Positions 36,407-50,000 of a stretch of DNA of 50,000 bases are shown piece after piece (positions within the stretch are counted from its first letter, which is position 1; every line of letters starts with the position of its first letter). The notes under the pieces are model-generated. The model saw only the letters and a list, made by a program, of their open reading frames with translations. It searched no databases and was not told where the DNA came from. The position numbers and the translations under genes were made by a program. The DNA lies in NCBI GenBank assembly GCA_012295275.1, contig CM022670.1:21597646-21647645 (forward strand). The letters run 5' to 3'. This stretch comes from Chrysomallon squamiferum (Eukaryota > Mollusca > Gastropoda > Neomphalida > Peltospiridae).

Positions 36407-36411
36407 GACTG

Positions 36412-36442
<31 letters not shown>

Positions 36443-38431
36443 GTCTGTCTTTCTACCTATCTGTCTGTGTATCTGTCTATTTATTTAATTTATTTTATAT
36501 TCATATTTATTTAATTTATTTTATATTCATATTCATTTAATTTTATTTAAACACTCCCCTTGATGTCTGGACTAATCAGATCGTTCACACGGTCTTTTGA
36601 CAATAAACTGAGGTAATCTGTTTTCGCAGCGAATGGGCAGTGGTCTACTTGGAGAGACGACTTCACTGGTGACTGCAGCGTCACGTGCGGGTATCGAAAA
36701 GGCTATCGCCGCATGAAGCAGATCCGAGTGTGCGACAACCCCCCTCCTAGAGCCGGAGGGATGCTGTGTGCTGGAGATGCGATTAAACAGTTTACCAGCG
36801 ATTGCTTTCCGGATAATCCCTGCCCGAACTTTACGAGTAAACACTTCATGCATTTATGGCTGAAACAAAAACGTAGTATATTTTCGGTGATACGAAGAAA
36901 GGACTTAAATATGTTCTGCATACTTCCATGTTATGTTTCTTGCCAAAATTATAGTTTAAAAATATCTTAACGTAAATTACTTACAAGGCGGATTGGTCTG
37001 CTTTCTATTTATTAGAGCGGTGTTATATAAAAAAAAAATTAAAACAACAACAACAACAACAGCATCTGACAAACAAAAAAGACAACAAAACAAACCCCCT
37101 CCCCCCAAAAAACCCCAAAACAACAACAACAACAGTACAACTGTTAGCACGCCATGCACTATTGCAGTTGTGAAGTGGTAAAATGGTGGAGTTCTCATCT
37201 TTTGCATCAGTGTAATTTCGTTGGCACACTTTGCTGCTAGCGGTAACAGAAAACCACAGATGATAAAATAAAATAGATTTTTTTTTAATTTAAAGTTTAT
37301 TCTTTTAGGGGACTAATGATTTAACGAAAAGACCTAACTTGAAACTTGCTGTTTTCCTTTGACCATCCAATACTATAGTTTAGCATTTTATTACATTTCC
37401 ATAACGTAAATAATAACGATTAAGATCATACAAAAGCTATCACTTGTCTAATTGCTTGTTTGTGTTTCCCTCCAGTATTGTAACAGTGGCAGCCAAAACA
37501 TTATTGAATGTTAGGGAAAAAATCGTGTCTATGACTAGAACGTACAGTTATAAAAAAAAAACACCCCCCAAAATACCACAACAACAAACAACAAACAAAA
37601 ACAAAACGAAAACAAAACAATAACAAACCGCGCTGATTTACATTTGGTATTTGCTTGGTAGATTGAAATATACTGTTTATTACGGTGACTCTGAATACTT
37701 ATTTATTTTTACAGTTAGTGGTGTCTGGGGCAGCTGGGAGAATTCGACACTGCGGATGTGCAGCACAACGTGCGGAGTTAAACCAGGAATAAAGTTCATC
37801 GTCCAAACACGATCCTGCAGCTCGTCGGACGCGGTGTCTACAAACGACACCTGTGCTTTCCAGACAGCCATGCGTACGATCACTGACAGCTGCTTTTCAC
37901 TAAACCGCTGTCCCTATCCAGGAGGTTTTTCTATTTTCTATTTTTCTATTTTGTTTTCAGACATAATTTATTTATTTATTTATTTATTTAATTATTCGGT
38001 TTGATTTGATTTGATCTTTAGTTAGTTTCTGGCGCAGACAAGTATTTATTATTTATTTTATTTTTATTAATCGAAAGTTTTGCAGCTGCTAACATACGTT
38101 AACACACAGGATTTCTCTCTCTGTTTAGAGAGTGTTAAAGTTGTAGACGGGCGGTGGTCTCTGTGGCTCGATGTTTCAGTGTGCTCTGTGACGTGTGGAG
38201 ACACTGAAGGTATCATGTGGAAGTCCATGAAGCGTTTCTGCAGCAATCCGGTACCACAGGGAGGTGGTGGGTTTTGTGTTGGTGATTCTGAGAAAAACCT
38301 TACTTTACCTTGCAGGGCGTCCATGCCCTGCCCAGGTATGGAAACAAAAATAATAAATAAATTAATAAACACAAAAAAAATAAATTTAAAAATATAAAAC
38401 AATTAAAGAACCCCAAACAAAAACAAACAAA

Positions 38432-38517
<86 letters not shown>

Positions 38518-38971
38518 TTACTATTACTACTACTAAATAACAATAAAAGAAGAAAGCCTAACAGTTTCAAAAGAAAATACTTTTTGAAAACATTTTAATT
38601 TCCAAACCACACTATAACTATTGTTATTGTTGCAACTACTAACACCATTTGTTCTGCTGCTACTACTACTGCTACAACTGCTACGGCTACTGCTATTGCT
38701 ACAGCGACAAAATGTGTGAGTCACATTAGTTAAAAACTGAATGGATTTAAATAACGTGTTATACAGAAACTGAATTAACATGATTTATCTGTTTACTCAG
38801 TAAGCAGATATGTTGTAAATTATGTTTTAATAGTGTACACTTCAGCGCGCAGATCTTCTCACATTTCATGTTGCCTTACCTGAGTTTAAGTGTACTTATG
38901 TTTCTTGTTAAAAAGGTTTAATTAACGCAAGTGTCTTATAAGCGGTTACAGTTTATATATATACGCACACA

Positions 38972-39004
<33 letters not shown>

Positions 39005-39194
39005 GCACACACACACATACATACATACTACATACATGCATACATACACACACACATGTGTGTGTGTGTGTATGTATGTATGTGTGTGTGTGTGTGTGGG
39101 GGGGTGTGTGCATATATATAACAAAAGTATACTTAAATAAATAAATAAAACAAACAAATAAATAAATAAAAGAATAAATAAAAGAATAAAAGAA

Positions 39195-39237
<43 letters not shown>

Positions 39238-39738
39238 ATATAAAACGAAAAAACAAACAAACAGAAAACAACTAATACAACCAACAAAGAAAAGAATGGT
39301 ATATATTTGTACAGGTATCGAAAAGAAGGTATCATATTGGTCAACCTGGTCCCTACAAGAGAAGTCATATTGTTCGAGGCAATGCAGAAGGAAAGTGCTT
39401 TACTCAAGAAGTTGTTTACATCCAAAGAAAAAATGTAAAGGAAACAGTACGAAGAACTTTGTAGAAGCGTGCAAATCCGAGATGTGTCAAGCGGGTAAGA
39501 TTAGGAAATGAATTCGTCTATGAAATTAATTGTTTCTCAAACGTGTTTGCTACGTATCTGTTTTGTTTCTTATTATAAATTTGTATTCTTGTCTGTCTCT
39601 CGGTGGCACTGTAATGTCTGTGGTTAACATAATAATTCTTACAGGTGAAGGCGAAAAGAAGATAAACTTTACAATGGAATCAGGTGAGTGATACTATTTT
39701 AAATTTTATTATTCTTTTTATTATCGGAAGAAATAATT

Positions 39739-39836
<98 letters not shown>

Positions 39837-42800
39837 TATTACTAGAATTTAAATTTTCCTTCACGTTTCATCATCGCTGACCCGTGTTTTATTTTATTTG
39901 TTATTCATTGGGATTTGAGCAAACAGCGACAATAACATAGATTACGAGAAAACACCAACAGTCACCCGAAGAAATACAACCAAACAAGCAACCAACACAA
40001 AACAATAACAACACTGTCCTAATAATTTAACTTGGCTCAAATTAATATTTCAGAGGCGAATACAACAAGTAAGTGATATATGTTTTATCCATACTATTGT
40101 TCGGAAATCATTTTGTTACTGTTAATAAAAAAAATCAAAGAATCAAAAATCGAAACCGAACATTTTATATTTCAGAGGCGAATAAATCTGGAGTTTATTT
40201 TATCCAAATTAAACTTATTTTTGTTATTGTTAAGAAAAAAATAAAAAGTAGAGTTAAAACCAAACATTTTTTATTTCAGAGCCTAATACAACAAGTAAGA
40301 GACATTTACTTTAATTTGTCCGGAATTTATTCATAATAAATAAATTAATAAATAAATGAAAAATGAATTTAGGAATGAACATTCTGTTATGAACATATGA
40401 TTAGATCGAACAAAATACGGTGATATACACCTATGTACATACATAAAAACAAACAAAAGATACATTCGCCGTTTTTGTAATTGTCCTCGCTTTTGATGTA
40501 TAACGGTTCTTGATTACTATCAAAACATCATCAGTTATACACACATACATCAAAATATAGATAATACATACACATACACATACATACATAGATACATACA
40601 TACATACCTACATGCATACATACAATGATACATATATACATACATACATACAAACATACTCAAACATACACACATACGGACAATTCAGAGAGGTTTGGAG
40701 GTCATTGCAACTGCTTTGAATGCTAGAGTCCTACTTTCATTAACTTCGTCCTAAGTAAGAAACTAGCCCCTGTCCAAATGTATTTGGTGTCACACAGAAA
40801 AAAACCAAGGGAGATATATGGCTTGATTGGAGTTCAGAAATATGTACATGACGGATGCTACATAAAAAAAGTCGTGTAATGCAGTAAAAAGCAGTCCGAA
40901 TGACGAGAAACCTCGGCTGAATTTTAGAAGAAATAACTTTTGTTTTCTTCACACTGTTTTTCATTGTCTCTTCATCAGAATATGACGAATCCAGTAACCT
41001 TGGTATGGACCCTTTTCAGGGCCTCATCGGAAGTAGTGTTTATTTTATTTTTAAGTTCACTCATAATTCATTTACATAAATTCACCAACCACCGAGTCGA
41101 AATAGGGGACATGCTGCTGTGGAAAACCACCAGAGAGTTATGCCAGGAATTATATGGTTACTATACTCAGGAAATAAAAACTTGACTGAGCCTGGCCATC
41201 GCCCCAAGAGCAACAGATGAGTAGTTATCTGTTTTTGTCAAAATTTAAAAAAAACCAAATGGCTGTTAGCTCTCGAGTTTGGCATGACCAGCCGACTGAT
41301 CAGACATGGCCTCCTGCGTTCATGAACTTCGGACCTAAGTGGTTTTCTGATAATGTTGCAGACCTTAACCATGAGTCAATCTCCTATCGTCCACTTCATT
41401 TGTTTCACTTCACGGCAAAAAAGGCGCCTCATACGTTCTGTGAATGTTCACCCCTGCACAACGGTGAGGTTACTGCACGCGCAGGCTAAAAAATAATAGA
41501 GGAAGAAAAAAAAAAAAAAAAAAAAAACCAATAAGAAGAAAAAAAACTCGCTTTAATAATAACGTCTTCAAACATTTAGGATTATTGTGGCCTTATATCA
41601 AAATCTAAGGTAAATCGGGGAAACTTGCCCCAACTGTCTCCTTCTCCCCCCAAAAACGTTATACAGAAAACTTTGTCCTCTTTAAATGGCGATTTCCAGA
41701 TGATACTAGCTCGGTGCTTAACGGTAATTTCGTAAGCAGTGGCAACCACATATAAATACCTCTTTCAGTTTGAGGATATCATTTAGTTTTTCTATATCGG
41801 CTAACTTTGGTGATTAGTTGGTGAGGAGCTCACCTTTTTCTTGGATCAGGAAATAATAACATTATAGATTTAGTAGAGCAAGAAAAACTGAATATAATTT
41901 TTGAGGATGTTGTCTAATGAACAGGAAATGAACAAAGAGAAAATTAGTGAAACCATCTTTTGTGCTAAAGATGTTGAGTGATTAAGACACAAGTAAAGAA
42001 TTTTCTTGATTTACATTTGACGGATGATACTGCAACCACTTTTCCTGTTACGGATTTAAAGTTTTCTTTCCTATCTCAAATACAAATCATGTGATTCAAG
42101 AGTAACTGACATTTTTTTATTTTATTCTAATTTTTTTTTTTTTAAATTAAAATCTTAGCTTTGGCTGTTGCTAAGATAATTAGAAAAAAACCTTCAGATT
42201 TTCTTCTCATCTAAACTTTTATATTATTTGTGATGGTCTTTACAGTTTTTGGGTACCTACTTTCAGAAAATGTTTTAAGCTTCCATACTTTTTAAACTGA
42301 TACATACATCCATACATACATACGCACGTACATACATACTTTTATACAAGAATAGTGTATTATGATGTACCTTATTCTTAAATCTCTTTATCTGTTTTGA
42401 ACGTTTGGAATCAGAAACGATCCTGCTATAACATTAGTACTTTCATTATGTATATATTTTTCACATGAAAAATTGTTTTAATATCACATAACGGAATGGG
42501 AAGAATTTTCTTTTTCAGTGTCTGGGAATGAAGAAAATCAATTTGCCATATCGTTTCTAGCATGTATATTCTTCGTGTTTGCACTCATGGCGGTAGTTTT
42601 CCTTTGCAGGTAATTTAGACTTGTACAACTGATGTTTAGAACAAATAGTATTAAATGAGTTTATAATTTTCCAGCAAAGGCTATTTTTTTTTTTTTTTTT
42701 TTTTTTTTTTGGATATCAACTTTGCCTGCTGATAAAATGTAACAGTAATAAAACGATTATCGACATTTAATGCGGCGGCATCCATTTTGCTTTGATGCTG

Positions 42801-43377
42801 TCGAATTAGCGAAATCAGCATTTCTTAAGAATCACAATGGAACGGAATATAAATGTGTTCACAAAGTCATATTTCAGTTGAAATATACATTAAGAACAAA
42901 ACCCCCATACACACAGGTGTACTTTAATACATGTTGCTAATGCACGAATGTCAACGGCGTGACGGTATTTTCAGTCGATGAAGCTGTATAGGTAAACGCC
43001 GTTATCTCACAAAATGTTGAAATGTTTCTTAAGTATCGCAGGGGTTAAGTGACTGGTTGGTCGATTGTGTGACTGACTGACTGGCTGATTGGTTGACAGT
43101 TTTATACTGTTGGATACACGTCAAATGTGTAACCAGCAGTAGTCCTTAATCATTTCATTCGTTCGTTCGTTCGGCCATTCGATCGATCGTTGGCTAGTAC
43201 TTGATTCATTCATTCTTTCATTTCAGGTTCAGAAATGACGACACATTAGAGGTGGAGGACATCAATTTGGAACAGGTTTCTAGAAAACGAGAGGCTAACC
43301 AAAAAGAATTAATGGACCGGTTAGAATCACATAGCCTGAAAACAGACCATTCTGATCTCAACATCGAAGATACTTAA
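35393..43377 (+). CDS. Type I membrane protein with five TSP1-like modules (11 exons, 453 aa)
   Basis: Exons: 35393-35465, 35868-36041, 36630-36836, 37715-37924, 38129-38335, 39315-39494, 39645-39683, 40054-40068, 40280-40294, 42519-42609, 43227-43377; total 1,362 nt in one open frame. Exon 1 is a signal peptide ([19 protein letters not shown]) whose ATG directly follows a TTTTTAG acceptor-like site, implying a 5' UTR exon upstream. Exons 2-6 each encode one thrombospondin type 1-like module (GAWTMW, GQWSTW, GVWGSW, GRWSLW and YWSTWS starts; C-S-x-x-C pairs). The modules are diverged, and module 1 lacks the usual C-G. Exons 7-9 form a short stalk, exon 10 a transmembrane helix ([18 protein letters not shown]), exon 11 an acidic/basic cytoplasmic tail. 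An AATAAA follows at 43432. The donor of exon 1 (G/GTTTAA) is weak. Likely an adhesion or guidance-type receptor. Confidence 0.8.
36314..36484. repeat. (TATC)n(TGTC)n microsatellite
   Basis: Interrupted tetranucleotide array in intron 2 of the TSP1 gene. Confidence 0.95.
36837..37714. other. Intron 3 of the TSP1 gene
   Basis: AT-rich, with (CAA)n and poly-A stretches around 37030-37130 and 37550-37620. No further exon was seen. Confidence 0.6.
38336..39314. other. Intron 5 of the TSP1 gene
   Basis: Contains (TAC)n at 38434-38517, (AC)n/(GT)n at 38961-39100 and (AAAT)n at 39137-39240. No coding signal. Confidence 0.7.
39738..39834. repeat. (GA)n microsatellite
   Basis: Almost pure dinucleotide run of about 95 bp just after the 39-nt exon 39645-39683. 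Confidence 0.95.
40040..40310 (+). repeat. Tandem array of three micro-exon units
   Basis: Three diverged direct copies with period of roughly 105-120 bp, each with a TTTCAG acceptor and a 15-nt core. Unit 1: AGGCGAATACAACAA/GTAAGT at 40054-40068. Unit 2: AGGCGAATAAATCTG/GAGTTT at 40176-40190, whose donor is lost. Unit 3: AGCCTAATACAACAA/GTAAGA at 40280-40294. Units 1 and 3 encode ANTT and PNTT in phase 1, so inclusion or skipping never breaks the frame. Confidence 0.6.
40295..42518. other. Large intron before the transmembrane exon
   Basis: About 2.2 kb. It holds the second member of the 74-bp repeat, a (ATAC)n tract (40540-40680), open frames of unknown origin around 40740-41490 and poly-A near 41500. 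It may contain further stalk exons that could not be recognised. Confidence 0.5.
40462..40535. repeat. 74-bp dispersed repeat, member 2
   Basis: Exact match to 32988-33061, same orientation, here followed by a (ATAC)-rich microsatellite. Confidence 0.75.
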
Positions 43378-43431
43378 AAATCTCCTTTCAGATAATTCTT
43401 TATTTTTAACTCGTGACTTTTACTGAATTGT

Positions 43432-43437
43432 AATAAA
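43432..43437 (+). terminator. Poly-A signal of the TSP1 gene
   Basis: Canonical AATAAA, 55 bp after the TAA stop codon. Confidence 0.6.
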
Positions 43438-44524
43438 ACGTCGGTCATCAAAATATTAACCGGTATTTTCTGGATCTTTGTACGCACAAGATAACAGTTA
43501 AATATTAATTTCTCGCATAAGAAATCATTACAAAAATATATCTACTGATTCACCTTAGGAGTAAAGGAGCGTTCAGCAATTAACTGCATCTTATTTACAG
43601 GATAGAGTACATATCTACGATTTGGGAACGAGAAAATATAAAAATGTTCACTTAATTACATAGTACAACGAGACAATCTAATAATAGAATAATTCTGAGA
43701 TTTTGATTGCTCTCCAGCCAGATTTATCAGCTTGAATTAAAGAATACAGAGACAACTGGATTGGTTCGTAATTTAAAGATACTACACTTTAAGGCCTTTC
43801 GATCTGAAATAACGAAATTCTGTTGCCGTTTTCTCTTAAGATTTCGCGCTTGGCTGTTATGCAGTTTGCTCTCGACAATCGTTTGCCAAACAGAGGAACT
43901 CTTCGGTTTCTCATGGAGGCAGATTCCTTTATTACTCAATTCCATTGGATTAGCACATGTAAACAGGAGATTCAGCGTCACTTTAAATGTAAATACATGA
44001 ATCTGCGGCTCCATAACAAGGCAGTATAAACGATACTGGAATTTATCCTGCTATTTCCATACAACGAACTGAAATAATGATTTAATTCGATAGCCACATT
44101 TCTATTTAGTTTGTTGTTGTTTATTGTCGTAGTCGTAATTATTGTTGTTTTGTTCCTCAGCATCATGTTCAAGATAATTATGTCATCTTGATCACGATAT
44201 AATCATTATCATCATATCGTCACGATAATGCTAATTAAATCATCAGAATGATCAGCATCATCATTTTTATTGTTTTTGCAACTGTAGTAGCAATAGATCC
44301 GGTAACCAGGTGACAACCATCTTGGTAATTTATTTAATTTATAAATAATAGGGAGGAAAAGAGAAATATTAGATGTTGCAGTTTGTGTTCGTATGAATGA
44401 ATACATATGTGTGTTTATGTATGTATGTGTGCATGAATGTATGTATTTTAGGATTTCAATATTTTCTGTCTTATGTACGTCTGATTAGACTCTGCACATA
44501 GTCAGTATTCGGGAACGCCGAGGC
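43438..44524. other. Intergenic region after the TSP1 gene
   Basis: Non-repetitive, AT-rich sequence. Overlapping open frames on both strands between 43707 and 44030 show no recognisable domain and may be long 3' UTR or a decayed element. Confidence 0.4.
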
Positions 44525-44650
44525 ACAGGAAAAGTCCAATCACAAACCTCACAAACCCCGTCAGATGTCGCTGATAAGACTCGAACGAACGTAAATCAAT
44601 TCACCCGCATCCCGGAGGCGGACGACGTTACCGTTCGGCCATCAAGACAA
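44525..44650 (-). mobile_element. tRNA-derived SINE head
   Basis: The minus strand shows an RNA polymerase III box A (TGGCCGAACGG, 44631-44641) and box B (GTTCGAGTCTT, 44576-44586) spaced as in a tRNA, but no functional cloverleaf or anticodon arm could be drawn. The unrelated body continues to lower coordinates. A (TATG)n array abuts the 5' side. Confidence 0.5.
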
Positions 44651-44654
44651 CTTT

Positions 44655-44737
44655 GTATGTATGTATGTATGTATGTATGTATGTATGTATGTATGTATGT
44701 ATGTGTGTATGTGTGTGTGTATGTGTGTATGTATGTA

Positions 44738-44792
<55 letters not shown>

Positions 44793-44793
44793 A

Positions 44794-44830
<37 letters not shown>

Positions 44831-44896
44831 ATGTATGTATGTATGTATGTACGTGTGTGTGTATGTGTGTATGTGTATATGTGTGTGTGTGTGTGT
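44655..44896. repeat. (TATG)n/(TG)n microsatellite
   Basis: About 240 bp of alternating TATG and TG blocks. All long open frames over it are artefacts. Confidence 0.95.
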
Positions 44897-45081
44897 TTTT
44901 TCAACATGTATGTTTATATGTCCTGTATCATAGCACCTGTTAGACAGATAACGCGAACAATTATATATGTCTTTCAGAATCTGATAGGTAATTCTTTATT
45001 TCCTCGTACATTCTCTTTAATATTTCACTATTTCGATAGTCTGTCACAAGTAAACGTTGAATTATACTGTTCTGCTTACAT

Positions 45082-49313
<4,232 letters not shown>

Positions 49314-49318
49314 CTGGA

Positions 49319-49319
49319 A

Positions 49320-49384
<65 letters not shown>
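49319..49384. repeat. (AAT)n microsatellite
   Basis: Pure trinucleotide run abutting the micro-exon acceptor. Confidence 0.95.
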
Positions 49385-49386
<2 letters not shown>

Positions 49387-49964
49387 TAACAGAAGATATA
49401 ATACAAATCACATTTTAGAGGTATTATAATATTAAAAATGCATGCACATATATATACATGTACGTATGTATTTGTGATATATGTGTATATGTATGTTTGT
49501 GGTGTATATTTATATGTTTGTGTGTATATATATATATATTTATATATATAATGTACGTATGTGTATATGTGTGTATATGTGTGTGTGTAGAAATAGTTGA
49601 ATACGATACTGTTAGAAATGTCTGTCGTAAACTTCAAGCTCATTTTATCTGAAGGTTTTTTATGAATATAATAAAATATACAAAGCTAACAACATGTCTG
49701 TGAAATATCATGAACAACAACAAAAAAAATAATAATAAAAATAAAATTATAAAAAAGTATAAATAAATAATAATAAAACGATTAGTCCCCCCCACCTTTA
49801 TTTTTTTTTCGAATTCCAAATGACCAGATGTTCACAAGACTGGAGCGCAAACATTCCCCCCTCGTATATTTCTGTCTAAATAATTTTAGTTGTCAAAATA
49901 ACAATGACAACAACAATTTCGTTGTTTGTTGTTGTTATCTGTACTTTTTTTTTTTTTTGAGGGG

Positions 49965-49996
<32 letters not shown>

Positions 49997-50000
49997 GATT
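49385..50000. other. Non-coding end of the window
   Basis: TATG/TG-rich stretch (about 49440-49590), A-rich sequence, and an (ATT)n run at 49966-49997. No exon recognised. Confidence 0.6.

Noticed and set aside
40740-41489. Three open frames in the large TSP1-gene intron
   Set aside because: They looked like possible transposon remains but no conserved motif or phase-compatible exon could be supported.
43707-44030. Overlapping frames on both strands of 60-97 codons
   Set aside because: No motif, no splice context; possibly UTR or chance.

Overview
The window looks like AT-rich, intron-rich animal nuclear DNA. Coding sequence is split into short exons with GT/AG borders, and introns and spacers are full of microsatellites, poly-A tracts and old transposon pieces. 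There is no rRNA, CRISPR array or operon-like layout. The gene families (secreted beta-lactamase-like protein, IgGFc-binding/EGF receptor, TSP1 receptor, CD225-like protein) and the repeat style suggest a lophotrochozoan, most likely a mollusc; this is inference, not proof.

Region 1 (1 to about 21,400) holds two tandem copies of a cassette of roughly 10 kb. Each copy has, in order: the 3' end of an I/Jockey-type LINE (minus strand), a Tigger-like miniature transposon, a five-exon secreted serine beta-lactamase-like gene (plus strand; CDS 3044-8698 and 14824-19045), and the 3' end of an EGF-repeat receptor gene (minus strand; transmembrane exon plus two EGF exons). Both enzyme copies encode 558 residues and keep all three catalytic motifs.

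Region 2 (19,267 to 31,728, perhaps to 32,645, minus strand) is the full receptor gene. It encodes an IgGFc-binding-type domain in one 1,296-nt exon, fourteen one-exon EGF domains, a transmembrane helix and a very short tail. All junctions are phase 1. The cassette duplication gave this gene a second, unlinked set of 3' exons (8879-10462), which now lies beyond lactamase copy 2. One dead EGF exon and a possible alternative terminal exon lie in its introns. Its 5' end is unclear: two competing first coding segments both join in phase.

Region 3 (35,393 to 43,377, plus strand) is a complete type I membrane protein gene. It has a signal peptide, five TSP1-like modules, a stalk encoded by 15-nt micro-exons, one transmembrane helix and a short cytoplasmic tail. 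The eleven exons sum to 1,362 nt in one open frame (453 aa).

Region 4 (45,082 to 49,313, minus strand) holds exons of a proline-rich CD225/dispanin-like membrane protein. The exon for the first hydrophobic segment was not found; the intron contains a 0.85-kb minisatellite with a unit of about 21 bp, other simple repeats and poly-A. A tRNA-derived SINE lies between regions 3 and 4.

The receptor and the TSP1 protein look like cell-surface adhesion or recognition proteins, and the lactamase-like enzymes look secreted or membrane-tethered. No joint pathway can be shown from sequence alone. Splice junctions were assigned by eye from GT/AG signals, phase and domain continuity.
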